A stretch of 64,000 bases of DNA from Micropruina sp. (lineage in GTDB: Bacteria > Actinomycetota > Actinomycetes > Propionibacteriales > Propionibacteriaceae). Positions within the stretch are counted from its first letter, which is position 1, and the number at the start of each line of letters is the position of its first letter. Below, one piece after another: positions 1 through 8,710 of the stretch. Made by a program: the position numbers and the translations under genes. Under the pieces are notes generated by a model. The model saw only the letters and a list, made by a program, of their open reading frames with translations. It was not told the DNA's origin and did no database searches. Location of the stretch: positions 186,001-250,000 of the forward strand of contig JADJVZ010000014.1 of NCBI GenBank assembly GCA_016716635.1, read 5' to 3'.

Positions 1-262
1 CGAGGCACAACCAGGCGAGGAGGCTGGTGTTGCCGGTGGGCAAGGCCACGTCGATGACCTCGCGCAGGAGGAACGGCTGGGCCAGCCCGATCAGGGAGGC
101 CACGACGATGACGAACACGACAAGGGTGAGCCGCTTCCAATAGGGGCGGAAGAGGGCCATCACACGGGAAGCCTTCACCGGCGACTCATTCAGCCGACGG
201 CGATCGTCCTCATCGACGCGACGGGGGCCATACATGCGACCCTCCCCCATGGGAGCGGGCAT
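1..262 (-). CDS. ABC transporter, membrane/ATP-binding exporter (5' part only)
   Basis: Only the first 87 residues are in the window; the gene runs off the left edge. After a charged N-terminus (MPAPMGEGRMYGPRRVDEDD) the sequence reads through a short amphipathic stretch (VMALFRPYWKRLT) into a first membrane helix (LVVFVIVVASLIGLA) and the motif QPFLLREVIDVALP. That is the usual start of the transmembrane domain of fused ABC exporters of the MsbA/LmrA type. I chose the ATG at 262; in-frame ATGs at 250 and 235 are possible. It starts 5 bp after the stop of the next gene, so the two probably form an operon. The substrate cannot be told. Confidence 0.75.
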   Translation of the reverse strand, partial: MPAPMGEGRMYGPRRVDEDDRRRLNESPVKASRVMALFRPYWKRLTLVVFVIVVASLIGLAQPFLLREVIDVALPTGNTSLLAWLCL

Positions 263-267
263 CAGAC

Positions 268-897
268 TCACAGCGGCACCTCCACCACGCGGGTGCCCAG
301 CGGCATCGGCACAACGGTGCCGTGGGAGAGGTTCGCGATCAGGCCAGAGAAGGGGGCCGGGTCGGCGACCTCGGCCTCGATCGTGACGACCTCGCCGTAG
401 GTGACCACGCCGATGCCGACGCCCAGCGCCCGCAGTTCGGCCTCGAGGCGACCTGCCTCAAGGTGGGTCACCTCCAGGCTGAAGGTATGGCGCGCCTCCG
501 GGCTCACCCGCGGCACCATCACCAGGGCTTGCGTCACCGCGTCGGCGTAGGCGCGGACCAACCCGCCCGTCCCCAGCAGCACCCCTCCGAAGTAGCGGGT
601 GACGACGGCGGTCACATTCAGCAGCCGCGAACCGCGCAGCACCTCCAACATCGGAGTGCCCGCAGTTCCGGCGGGTTCGCCGTCGTCCGAAGAACGCTCC
701 GTGGGGTTCTCGCCGAGAGCGCTCAGGATGAATGCGGAGCAGTGATGGCGAGCGTCCGGCCAGGTGCGCCGAGCGTCCGCGATGAGTTCACGGGCGGCGG
801 CTTCGTCGTCGGTGCGCGCCAGAGTGCAGAGAAACCGAGACCTTTTCACCTCGGTCGTCGACGTCGCGCGATACCCCGCCGCGGGCCACTGCACCAT
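268..897 (-). CDS. IMPACT / YigZ family protein
   Basis: 209 aa. The IMPACT-family signature is clear: SSDDGEPAGTAGTPML at residues 69-84 and VVTRYFGGVLLGTGGLVRAY at 98-117, followed by a C-terminal DUF1949-like half. Members are soluble proteins linked to translation control; bacterial YigZ has no firmly assigned reaction. The open frame extends upstream to 1134 but that part has no family similarity and overlaps the RNase H gene, so I use the ATG at 897. It is divergent from the RNase H gene with only 24 bp between starts, leaving little room for two promoters. It lies directly upstream of the ABC exporter gene. Confidence 0.9.
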   Translation of the reverse strand: MVQWPAAGYRATSTTEVKRSRFLCTLARTDDEAAARELIADARRTWPDARHHCSAFILSALGENPTERSSDDGEPAGTAGTPMLEVLRGSRLLNVTAVVTRYFGGVLLGTGGLVRAYADAVTQALVMVPRVSPEARHTFSLEVTHLEAGRLEAELRALGVGIGVVTYGEVVTIEAEVADPAPFSGLIANLSHGTVVPMPLGTRVVEVPL

Positions 898-921
898 GGC
901 CCCATCTTGGCAGGTGCCAGA

Positions 922-1815
922 ATGGCTGCCGTGATCACCGCTGCCGCCGACGGCTCGTCGCTTTCCAACCCGGGCCCCGCTGGCTGGGCCTGGTACGTCT
1001 CGGACGACTGCTGGGCGGCGGGCGGGTGGGCTCATGGGACGAACAACATGGGCGAACTCATGGCCGTCCTGGACCTTCTTCGCCAGACCCGACACGTGCC
1101 AGGCGAGCGCGTCCATGCCCTGTGTGACAGCCAATACGTCATCAACTCGGTCTCGAAGTGGATGCCCGGCTGGAAGCGCAAGGGGTGGCGCAAGGCGGAC
1201 GGCTCACCGGTGATGAACGTCGAGTTACTCAAGGAGATCGACGCCGAACTCGCCGGACGCACGCTCACGTTCGAATGGGTCAAGGGGCACGCTGGCCATC
1301 GGCTGAACGAGGCGGCCGACGTCCGGGCACGGAACGCCGCCACTGCTTTCCAGCGCGGGACCACCTTTGATGCGGGTCCCGGGTTCCAGGGGGCCGCGCG
1401 TGAGACCACCCCCGACGTCGCGCCCTCTCGCCGTTCGGATCAACCCGACCTTTTCAGCGCGGGGCCCGCCGAACCGCCGTCGGTCACCGACATCCTCCTC
1501 GATCTCGAACGCGCGTTGCTGTCGTCGGAGATCCGCAGTGATCCCCGCCGGCTGGAAGCGTTGCTCCACCCCGATTTCACCGAGATCGGCCAATCCGGGC
1601 GACTCTGGACCCGATCTGCGGCCCTGGCCGAGCTCGCGCCCCTCGACGGCCTGCCCGCGGTGGAGTACGTCGCTTCCCAGACTCTCAGCGTCGACCTGGT
1701 GTTGCTGACCTGGCGAAGCCGACGTCCGGACCGAGTGGTGTTGCGATCGTCGCTGTGGCAGCGCATGGACGGCCGTTGGCGCCTGCGCTTCCACCAAGGC
1801 ACGCCCTCCTCATAA
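922..1815 (+). CDS. rnhA: Ribonuclease H fused to a DUF4440-like domain
   Basis: 297 aa with two parts. Residues 1-140 are an RNase HI fold with the acidic catalytic set in place: D10 (TAAADGSS), E45 (NNMGELMAVL), D69 (CDSQYVI) and D133 (NEAADVRA), plus the flexible-loop histidine H123 in KGHAGH. It would cut the RNA strand of RNA-DNA hybrids. A linker ending in DQPDLF leads to a second domain (about 180-297: ILLDLERALLS... LEALLHPDFTEIGQSG... WQRMDGRWRLRFHQ) that looks like the DUF4440/SnoaL-type fold. The role of that domain is unknown. The ATG at 922 was chosen because the long upstream part of the frame is the shadow of the divergent yigZ-like gene. Confidence 0.85.
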   Translation: MAAVITAAADGSSLSNPGPAGWAWYVSDDCWAAGGWAHGTNNMGELMAVLDLLRQTRHVPGERVHALCDSQYVINSVSKWMPGWKRKGWRKADGSPVMNVELLKEIDAELAGRTLTFEWVKGHAGHRLNEAADVRARNAATAFQRGTTFDAGPGFQGAARETTPDVAPSRRSDQPDLFSAGPAEPPSVTDILLDLERALLSSEIRSDPRRLEALLHPDFTEIGQSGRLWTRSAALAELAPLDGLPAVEYVASQTLSVDLVLLTWRSRRPDRVVLRSSLWQRMDGRWRLRFHQGTPSS

Positions 1816-1954
1816 CCGACACAGGCATCGAATGAATAGCCCCCGCACCAGCTGTGCAACGAGGGCGCAATGCCCGTCCGGCCAGGAGTAACGGTCTGGA
1901 TACGGCTTAGGGATCTGACTGCCGAGGGCCGCTGGCGCGACCTACAGTGGTCGC

Positions 1955-2782
1955 ATGCCGCACCCCCGCCTCGTCGTGATCACTGGAGCGAGCGACGGGG
2001 TTGGACGAGCTGCGGCACGGGCCCTCGTCCAAGGCGGTGACCAGGTCGTGGTGATCGGACGCTCGCCGAGCAAGGTTGAGGCCGTCAAGAACGAGTTGGG
2101 CGTGGACGGCTATGCCGCTGATTTCGCCCGCTTGGACGACGTGCGCCAACTGGCCGCCACCCTCCGTGAGAACTATCCCCGCATCGACGTGTTGGCTAAC
2201 AACGCCGGCGGGGTCTTCAGCCCTCGCACGACGACGGTTGACGGCCACGAACTCACGTTCCAGGTGAACCACCTGGCCCCGTTCCTGCTGACCAACCTTC
2301 TGCTGGACCTGCTGATCACATCCGAGGCCCGGGTCATCAACACCGCCTCGGCTGCCCACGTGGCCGGAAAGCTCGACCTGGCCGACCCCGAAATGGGCGC
2401 GAACTGGTCCTCCATGAGGGCCTACTCCACCAGCAAGCTGTGCAACATCTTGTTCACGCAGGGTTTGAGCCAGCGGACGACGTCCCGGGGGATCCTGACC
2501 GTCTGCTTCCACCCCGGCGTGGTCGCCTCCTCGTTCGGTTCCACGGGCGGACGCCTCGTCAAGGCTGCCTACAACCTCGGGCTCCTGAAGCGGTTCATGG
2601 TGACGCCCGAGCAGGGAGCGGACACCTTGGTCTGGCTGGCGACCCAACCCGATTTCGCGATCGAACCGGGCGGCTATTACGACAAGCGACTGATTGCCCA
2701 AACGTCGCCGGCCGCGAGGGACCAAGCGTTGGTGGCGGGGCTGTGGCGCTACTCCGCGAAGGCTGTTGGCATTCCCCGGTAG
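1955..2782 (+). CDS. Short-chain dehydrogenase/reductase
   Basis: 275 aa classical-type SDR. The NAD(P)-binding motif TGASDGVG is at residues 10-17, NNAG at 82-85, and the catalytic set is S132, Y157 and K161 (YSTSK). GRS after the second strand suggests NADP preference. The sequence resembles the retinol dehydrogenase/WW-domain oxidoreductase-like group (INTASAAH, VCFHPGVV). The substrate is not predictable. It is a single gene with no operon partner. Confidence 0.9.
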   Translation: MPHPRLVVITGASDGVGRAAARALVQGGDQVVVIGRSPSKVEAVKNELGVDGYAADFARLDDVRQLAATLRENYPRIDVLANNAGGVFSPRTTTVDGHELTFQVNHLAPFLLTNLLLDLLITSEARVINTASAAHVAGKLDLADPEMGANWSSMRAYSTSKLCNILFTQGLSQRTTSRGILTVCFHPGVVASSFGSTGGRLVKAAYNLGLLKRFMVTPEQGADTLVWLATQPDFAIEPGGYYDKRLIAQTSPAARDQALVAGLWRYSAKAVGIPR

Positions 2783-3104
2783 GGCGTTACGCCCAGATTG
2801 CGCTGCCCAGTCGGCCATCGCGTGGAGCATTTCGGGAAGCGGGTCGAAAGGCAGCGAGGCGAGCGGTGAACTCTGAGACATGTGCCCAGAAACGCTGATC
2901 GTCCGGGTACCCCCCCTCAGACGCACCCGGACGAAAACGCGGTCTTGCCGCGACAGCCTCGCTGCCACTCGGGGAGGGACGAGCAAGCCTTGACCTTGGC
3001 CTTCTGCGGATGGGAGGACCCGCATCTCGTGCCCACCGGGGGGTGGGTGGCGATGACAAGACCATCACATCAGCACCTCACGATGGTGGCTAAGTGTGGC
3101 GGCC

Positions 3105-3121
3105 AACACTGTCCGAAAGTT
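3105..3121. promoter_or_regulatory. Copy of the 17-bp element found upstream of the ABC operon
   Basis: AACACTGTCCGAAAGTT matches AACTTTGACCGAAAGTT at 5474-5490 in 14 of 17 positions. The two copies bracket the ABC permease-ATPase operon. This copy is less palindromic. It could be a regulator site or a decayed duplicate. Confidence 0.3.
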
Positions 3122-3146
3122 AGGGGGGCAGCCCTACCCCCCCAAC
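3119..3146 (-). terminator. Hairpin downstream of the ABC permease
   Basis: GTTAGGGGGG (3119-3128) pairs with CCCCCCCAAC (3137-3146) with one A-C mismatch and an 8-nt loop. It lies 54-82 bp past the permease stop. There is no clear T-run, so termination is inferred from position only. Confidence 0.35.
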
Positions 3147-3200
3147 AAGTGATGAAATAGCGACACTGAGTACCCCAAAGAGCGGTCCCCGCATCATCGC

Positions 3201-4598
3201 TTACGTCGCGATCAGGCGAGCCACCACTTCGGGCGCAGGCTGACGCAACGCTGGCAAGGTCGGGAGCGTCGTCGCGGCGATCGTAAGCACGGTCGTCGCG
3301 CCCATGACGATGGCCAGATCGGCCCAAGGTATGCCCACGGCCACCTTGGCGCCGGGAGTCGCCGCGAGCGCGACCAGCAAGCTGGCGATTCCCGTGCCCA
3401 TCATGGCGATGCCCAGAAGGAAGGCCGTCACCGACACAATGACGGCTTCCATGATCGGGACCAGAATCCGCTGCGCCGGGGTGGCGCCGACGATGCCCGC
3501 CAGCGCCAACTCCGCGTCGCGCTGCCGACCCATCATGAGAAGCGCCGAGAGACCGCCGGCCACGGCGATGACCAGCGGAAGGCCGACGAAGTTCAGAGTC
3601 GAGAAGAGCGACACATGGTCGAGTTGGGTCGATGATCCCGACGCGGCCAGGGTGGCGTTCAAGGTAGCGGCGATGCCCACCATGCCGGTGAGCAAGCCGA
3701 CCGCGAACATCACCGGAACTACGGATTTCACGAGCCGGTCCGCCTTGGCGATGACTGTCCGCCGCGCCAAGTGCCAGGCGACCCCGCCCGGGATGAGGGA
3801 CGTCCATGCCCTCGTGATGGCCGCGACGGACAGCGGTGCCGCGGTGGCGAGGGTAACCCCCGCGAGCAGGAGCAGCAGCATGGCTGTTTGCAGAATCGAG
3901 CTTCGCACCCCGGGGTTGTCGGACTCACCGAGCCCCTTCATGGCGGCGACGCCGAAGCCCACCAAGCCGACGAGCAGCGCGGTGGCGATCCAGCGCCCCA
4001 CGCCTGGCCTCCGCTGAGGAGCGCCCTGCGACTGCCGCAATGCCTCGACGGGCGGCACCCGCGTACCGACCCGTGCCTGCCGCCAGCCGCCGACAATCGC
4101 AACCACGACGCACAGGGCGCTGCTCCACAGCAAGCTCGTGAGGCTCCACGTGGCGGGCGGCACGGTCGCCCACTCGCGCTCCGCGGCCTCGGCGACGAGG
4201 TAGGGGTGGAAGAGTGCCACGGCGAGGGCGTCACCGATGACGGCACCCGCCAAGCTCACCACAGCAAGTTGGGTCAGCACCGTACGCAGCACCTGCCCCG
4301 GTGATGCTCCGGCCAGGGCCAGGCGAGCTAGCGCCCCACGCCGCGAGGAGACGACCAGTCCGGCCGCCGCTCCGATCACGGCCAGCGAGGTCAGGATGGA
4401 GGCCGCGAGGTTGAATCCTCCGCCGATCACCAAGATCTGCGGCCCCTCCTCCCAGGGATCGGGCCACGGGTACGAGCGACCCAGGTCGTATTGCAGCAGG
4501 GACAATCCCAGCGCGAAGTTGGCCGCGACAAACGTGGCCAACACGCTCAACCAGGCCACCCAGGAACCCCGGATCTCCGCCGCGAGCAACTGCCTCAT
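3201..4598 (-). CDS. ABC transporter permease, FtsX/MacB family
   Basis: 465 aa, largely hydrophobic. An N-terminal helix (about 12-36) is followed by two blocks of membrane helices (about 60-170 and 205-450) with the FtsX-like pattern of a short loop reading VPPVEALRQSQG after the first block. The large extracellular MacB core domain is missing, as is common in actinobacterial antibiotic-resistance or peptide-efflux permeases. Its start overlaps the end of the ATPase gene by 4 bp (ATGA), so the two are translationally coupled. With the adjacent response regulator and kinases it resembles envelope-stress or antimicrobial-responsive efflux loci; that role is inferred. Confidence 0.85.
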   Translation of the reverse strand: MRQLLAAEIRGSWVAWLSVLATFVAANFALGLSLLQYDLGRSYPWPDPWEEGPQILVIGGGFNLAASILTSLAVIGAAAGLVVSSRRGALARLALAGASPGQVLRTVLTQLAVVSLAGAVIGDALAVALFHPYLVAEAAEREWATVPPATWSLTSLLWSSALCVVVAIVGGWRQARVGTRVPPVEALRQSQGAPQRRPGVGRWIATALLVGLVGFGVAAMKGLGESDNPGVRSSILQTAMLLLLLAGVTLATAAPLSVAAITRAWTSLIPGGVAWHLARRTVIAKADRLVKSVVPVMFAVGLLTGMVGIAATLNATLAASGSSTQLDHVSLFSTLNFVGLPLVIAVAGGLSALLMMGRQRDAELALAGIVGATPAQRILVPIMEAVIVSVTAFLLGIAMMGTGIASLLVALAATPGAKVAVGIPWADLAIVMGATTVLTIAATTLPTLPALRQPAPEVVARLIAT

Positions 4599-5383
4599 GC
4601 GACCGGCCCCACGGACGCCGCCAAGCCCGTCAACACGGTCGAGACCTGTTCGGCGCTCGCCTGGTGCAACTCGTCAACCAGGTGCCCGTCCCGAAGGAAC
4701 AGGACCCGATCACACGTCGCCGCCACCGCGGGATCGTGGGTCACAGTGAGGACGCACTGTCCTGGCTGGTGCGCGATCTCGGCAAGTTCGGCCAGCACGG
4801 CGCGCCCGGAGTTGGTATCGAGCGCCCCGGTGGGCTCGTCCGCGAAGATCACCTGCGGACGCTGCGCCAGCACCCGGGCGAGGGCGACGCGCTGCTGCTC
4901 GCCCCCCGACATCGAGGTGGGCATCGCGTTGCTGAGGGCGGCAATGCCCACCGCCTCGAGCGTCCCCTCAATGAGCTCCCGCGGGGGCGCCTCGCGCCGC
5001 AGTCGGTAGGGCAAGGCCACGTTCTCGTAGGCCGAGAGGGTCGGGATCAAGTTGTACTGCTGAAAGACGAATCCAATGTCTCGGCGCCGGAGTTGCGCTA
5101 GGCGTCCGCGCGACATCCCTGCCAAGGACTTTCCGGCGATCAGCACGTCCCCGGAGGTCACCGGCTCCAACCCCGCCAAGCAGTACATGAGGGTGGACTT
5201 GCCGGAACCCGAAGGACCCATGACCGCCACCATCTCGCCAGGCCGCACCTGCAGCGAAACACCGTGGAGGATCTCGATCTGCCGCCGTCCGACGGCAAAA
5301 GCCTTCGTAACCTGATTGGCGATGACGAGGGGGGCCGTCGTGTCTGCGGTGTGATCCGCAGAGCGAAGGGCGGCGGCGGTCAT
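4595..5383 (-). CDS. ABC transporter ATP-binding protein (MacB/LolD-like)
   Basis: 262 aa ATPase. Walker A GPSGSGKST is at residues 56-64, the Q-loop lies in FVFQQYN, the signature is MSGGEQQ, Walker B is VIFADEPTGALD and the H-loop is TVTHDP. The family powers tripartite-like or peptide export with FtsX-type permeases, here the overlapping downstream gene. A palindromic 17-bp element sits about 90 bp upstream of the ATG, next to the response regulator gene, and may be its control site. Confidence 0.92.
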   Translation of the reverse strand: MTAAALRSADHTADTTAPLVIANQVTKAFAVGRRQIEILHGVSLQVRPGEMVAVMGPSGSGKSTLMYCLAGLEPVTSGDVLIAGKSLAGMSRGRLAQLRRRDIGFVFQQYNLIPTLSAYENVALPYRLRREAPPRELIEGTLEAVGIAALSNAMPTSMSGGEQQRVALARVLAQRPQVIFADEPTGALDTNSGRAVLAELAEIAHQPGQCVLTVTHDPAVAATCDRVLFLRDGHLVDELHQASAEQVSTVLTGLAASVGPVA

Positions 5384-5473
5384 AGGGTTTCTCCAGTCGT
5401 TGGGGGTGGCCGACGCCCTCGATCACACCACCCGAGACCGGATTGACCGCCACCCAAATGGCGAAACTCTCCG

Positions 5474-5490
5474 AACTTTGACCGAAAGTT
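5474..5490. promoter_or_regulatory. Palindrome AACTTT-N5-AAAGTT upstream of the ABC operon
   Basis: Perfect 6-bp arms around GACCG. It overlaps the last codons/stop of the response-regulator gene (stop at 5489-5491) and lies about 90 bp before the ATPase ATG. A near copy is at 3105-3121. A LuxR/NarL-type regulator commonly binds short inverted repeats of this size, so the neighbouring regulator is the obvious candidate ligand. Inferred. Confidence 0.4.
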
Positions 5491-6124
5491 AGGGCGTGAC
5501 AAGTCCTGTTTGGATGGCCCGAACGAGCACTTGGGTCCGGGTTCGGACGCCCAACTTCGTCGCGACCTGCGACAGATACTGCTTCACGGACCCTTCGGAC
5601 AAGAACATCCGCTCGGCAATTTGGGCATTGCTGAGCCCCTCGGCAAGCAGGGTCACCAGCTCGGTCTCGCGGGGGGTCAGGCGGGCCTCCGACTCCACGT
5701 GAGAGGCGGCCACCGTCTGAACCAACGCCCGCCGCACGGCCGCGGCCAGCGGCATCTCACCGAGGACGGCTTGGTGGATCGCTTTGGTGAGGCCCTCGGC
5801 AGTGACGTCCTTTAAGAGGTATCCGGCCGCGCCGGCCTGCAAGGCGGGCACGATGCGTTCGGTCGTGGAGAACGTGGTCATCACCACGACGCAGGCATCC
5901 GGACGCGCCGCGCAAATTTGGCGGGTCGCTTCGACACCGTCCAAGACGGGCATCTGCAGATCCATGAGCACGACGTCCGGAAGATGCTGCGAGGCCGCCG
6001 CCACGGCCTCCTCACCATTGGTCGCCTCGGCCACCAACTCGAATTCGGGGCGACGCTGCAAGAACGCCCGATAGGCATCCCGCACCAAAGGCTCGTCGTC
6101 AACAATGAGCACCGACAAGACCAT
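5489..6124 (-). CDS. NarL/LuxR-family response regulator
   Basis: 211 aa. The receiver domain (1-120) has the acidic pair D9/D10 and phosphoacceptor D55 in VVLMDLQMP, with T in MTTFS and K in YLLKD. The C-terminal LuxR-type HTH (about 148-205) reads LTPRETELVTLLAEGLSNAQIAERMFLSEGSVKQYL. The ATG at 6124 begins MVLSVLIVDDE, the normal start of the fold; the longer upstream frame is noise. It is divergent from two kinase genes and adjacent to the ABC efflux operon, so all five genes probably form one sense-and-respond unit. Confidence 0.93.
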   Translation of the reverse strand: MVLSVLIVDDEPLVRDAYRAFLQRRPEFELVAEATNGEEAVAAASQHLPDVVLMDLQMPVLDGVEATRQICAARPDACVVVMTTFSTTERIVPALQAGAAGYLLKDVTAEGLTKAIHQAVLGEMPLAAAVRRALVQTVAASHVESEARLTPRETELVTLLAEGLSNAQIAERMFLSEGSVKQYLSQVATKLGVRTRTQVLVRAIQTGLVTP

Positions 6125-6260
6125 GACCGCATGGTAGATCGTGGAAGGGTATGTGGCGAACAATCTGCGCCGAATTGCGATATTCATCGTGGGCCAGTCG
6201 CATGATGGAGACATTCGAGCCGGGCGGCGCTCACTACGATGAACCACGGAGGGAGACGTC

Positions 6261-7412
6261 ATGACCAGCACCACCGCCGCGAAAGCGCGCGTGGCGCGGC
6301 CGCACCTCTCCCCGACTCTGGTGAGCGAGATCATCGTGACTCTCGGCGTCGCCGCGCTCGCCATTGCCGCAGCCCTCGTCTCCCCTGAAACTTTCTCCCA
6401 CACTTGGTTGTCGCCCGCGGGCGAGTGGTTCGTGGCGGTGTGGACGCTCGTCTCCTTGGGGCTCATGGTCTGGCGTCCGCGCTGGGGCTTCCTCGTCGCG
6501 TTGCCGGCCCTGATCGCCCCCCTGGGAGCCACGAACGCCTTCGACCTCGCCATCGTCGCGGTAGCCCTTCTGATGGCGTGCGCGCAGGGCTCGCGATGGT
6601 GGATTCTGGGCGCGACCGCGCTGGCCGCAGTCGAACTCGCTCTCCGAGCACCACTCAACCCGCAGCCCGTGAGCGTCTACGGGACCGCCAGCACCATGTG
6701 GCTGTGCGCCGTCACCGGAGGGGTGCTCGTCCGTCAACTCGAGGCAACCCAGGCCAAGAATCAAGGGCGCATCGTGGCGCTCCGCCAGGCGAACCTCGAC
6801 GCTCGGGCCGAGGAACGCGCCAACTTGGCCCGCGAACTGCACGATCTGGTGGCGCATCAGCTGTCGATCGTGTCGCTGCAAATCATGGGCCACAAAGAAA
6901 GCCACGACCCCGACCAGCTAGCGCTGGTGCTTGCGCGCGTCGGGGTGGCCGCCCAATCGGCCCTCAGCGAGCTTCGCGTGCTGGTGGGGGTGATGGGCTC
7001 GCCACCCCACGACCGTTCCGACCTCGAGGAGGCCCCGGTCACCACCGAGATCGCCCGGCTCCGCGACATTCTGTTGGCCGCTGACCATCCGACGGTGGTC
7101 GCGATCGATCCCGACGTGGATGACCTCGAAGGCACCATTCGCTGGACGCTCGTCCGCCTTTTACGCGAATCGGTGACGAACATCCTCAAGCACGGCCCGG
7201 ACGGCGGGGAGTGCCAGTTGGGCGTCCAGGTTTCGACGGACGAAATACACGTGGAGGTTGTCTCCCCCTTTGGCTCCCCACGGCGGATCCCCTCCCCCGG
7301 CGGCCTCGGACTCCGCGGCCTGCATGAACGGGTGAACCTGTCCGGCGGCAGCCTTGAAGCTGGGCGCCGCGGCCGGGAATGGGTCGTCGTAGCAAACCTG
7401 CCGAGGGCATGA
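6261..7412 (+). CDS. Sensor histidine kinase (HPK7/NarL partner), first of a coupled pair
   Basis: 383 aa. About five membrane helices lie in residues 20-160 with almost no extracellular loop, which suits an intramembrane-sensing kinase. HisKA_3 follows with the phosphoacceptor H194 in LARELHDLVAHQLS. The HATPase domain has an N-box (LLRESVTNILKHG) and G-box (GGLGLRGLHERV). The GGAGG-like site just before the ATG supports the start. Its stop overlaps the start of a second kinase by 4 bp (ATGA). Confidence 0.92.
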   Translation: MTSTTAAKARVARPHLSPTLVSEIIVTLGVAALAIAAALVSPETFSHTWLSPAGEWFVAVWTLVSLGLMVWRPRWGFLVALPALIAPLGATNAFDLAIVAVALLMACAQGSRWWILGATALAAVELALRAPLNPQPVSVYGTASTMWLCAVTGGVLVRQLEATQAKNQGRIVALRQANLDARAEERANLARELHDLVAHQLSIVSLQIMGHKESHDPDQLALVLARVGVAAQSALSELRVLVGVMGSPPHDRSDLEEAPVTTEIARLRDILLAADHPTVVAIDPDVDDLEGTIRWTLVRLLRESVTNILKHGPDGGECQLGVQVSTDEIHVEVVSPFGSPRRIPSPGGLGLRGLHERVNLSGGSLEAGRRGREWVVVANLPRA

Positions 7413-8710
7413 CCATGCCCCAGAGAAATACGGCGAGGCCACACCAAACGGCGGTGTGGGGAAGCCGCTTGGCCGTCGGTGCGCTGTTGACGTTCGTCGT
7501 CGTCGTGGCTTCGGATCTGACGGCTCTCGAATCGCTGTCCGAGCTGCCACGCGTCGGGGTGGCGGTCCTCGCCGTGGCGGCAGCGCTCATGATCCCCAGG
7601 CGACCCGTCCAGGGCGCCCTGCTGGCCATTCCCCCGATTTTCGCCTGTCTCGTGTGGCCGAGCGCGGCCGACACCGTCCTGACCACCTTGGTGATCGCGG
7701 TCTTTGCAGCCAAACGTCCGTGGCGCGAACTCGCCGCAGCCCTAGGTGTCTCTTTCGCCTACCTCGCGGCTCACGTCAGCATCAATCCTGGCCGATCGCT
7801 GACCTACACCCTGACCTTCTTCGCCGTGGTGTGGGCGCTCGCCCTGGGCATCGGGGTCGCCATCCGGGGGTACTACGGTCGCCAGGCCGAATCGCGCGCC
7901 ACCATCTCCGCCCTGGAGAGTGAGCTCGAACGCGTCCGGACGGACGAGCGCCACGCGCTCTCCCGGGACCTTCACGGCGTGGTCGCCTACCAACTCGCCA
8001 TCATGACCTCCGAGGTAGCGGCCCACGGCGGTAGCCGCGATGTCACCGAGCTTCGGGGCGCCTTGGAGCGGGTCGAGACCGCAACCCGTTCGGCGCTGAT
8101 TGAACTTCGGGGACTGTTGGGGGTCCTTCGCCAGGAGGGCACGGCGATGGAGAACCTTGAGGTGGAGTTGGGGCGGTCGATCCCGTCCGTCTGCATCGAC
8201 CGCATCGCCGCCACCCTGCGCGGGCACGGCTTCCACGTCGCCAGCACCTGCGAGGACGGCATCGATGAGCTTGAGCCCAGCCTGCGTCGCACCTTGTGCC
8301 GCATCGCGCAGGAGACCGCGGCGAACGTCCTACGACATGCCCCGGCCGGGGCGTGCTACGCCGTGCGGCTCACTCTTGACGGCGACTCCGCCCAGGTCCG
8401 GGTGGAATCCTCGCGGGACGTCGAGGCGACCGTCCGCGAAGCACCCGCCGGGTTCGGGCTGCGCGGCTTGCGGGAACGCGTCAGCCTCGTGGGCGGTACC
8501 TTCTCGGCCATCCCCGAGGGGCCGACCTGGGTCGTGACTGCCACCCTGCCAGTCGGCGGGGCTCCGCTCCCGGACGACTTGATCGATCCCCGCCCGGGTT
8601 TGGCGGAGGCCCTACTCGCATCCGACTCCGCCCTGGGATCGCTGACTGAACCGCCGTTGATCGAGATGCCCCGCTCGGCCGGGGCCGAGGCTGGCGGATC
8701 TCAGGCCTGA
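7409..8710 (+). CDS. Sensor histidine kinase, second of a coupled pair
   Basis: 433 aa. It has the same plan as its upstream neighbour: four to five helices in residues 18-155, then H189 in LSRDLHGVVAYQLA, an N-box (IAQETAANVLRHA) and a G-box (GFGLRGLRERV). The catalytic dyad after H is G rather than D (DLHG versus ELHD in the first kinase), which may lower kinase or phosphatase activity. I chose the ATG at 7409 because it overlaps the previous stop as ATGA; an earlier in-frame ATG at 7379 lies inside the first kinase. The C-terminal tail past residue 385 is extra. Its last 10 bp overlap the convergent ridA-like gene. Confidence 0.9.
   Translation: MTMPQRNTARPHQTAVWGSRLAVGALLTFVVVVASDLTALESLSELPRVGVAVLAVAAALMIPRRPVQGALLAIPPIFACLVWPSAADTVLTTLVIAVFAAKRPWRELAAALGVSFAYLAAHVSINPGRSLTYTLTFFAVVWALALGIGVAIRGYYGRQAESRATISALESELERVRTDERHALSRDLHGVVAYQLAIMTSEVAAHGGSRDVTELRGALERVETATRSALIELRGLLGVLRQEGTAMENLEVELGRSIPSVCIDRIAATLRGHGFHVASTCEDGIDELEPSLRRTLCRIAQETAANVLRHAPAGACYAVRLTLDGDSAQVRVESSRDVEATVREAPAGFGLRGLRERVSLVGGTFSAIPEGPTWVVTATLPVGGAPLPDDLIDPRPGLAEALLASDSALGSLTEPPLIEMPRSAGAEAGGSQA

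Larger units (their letters stand above)
2783..3200. other. Intergenic region, 418 bp
   Basis: Between the SDR stop and the permease stop (convergent genes). Open frames on the minus strand here are short and look like shadows. What can be seen is a 17-bp motif at 3105-3121 repeated upstream of the ABC operon and a G/C-stem hairpin at 3119-3146. Confidence 0.5.

Noticed and set aside
1907..3025. 372-codon minus-strand frame across the SDR gene
   Set aside because: Antisense to a well-supported SDR; no recognisable domain.
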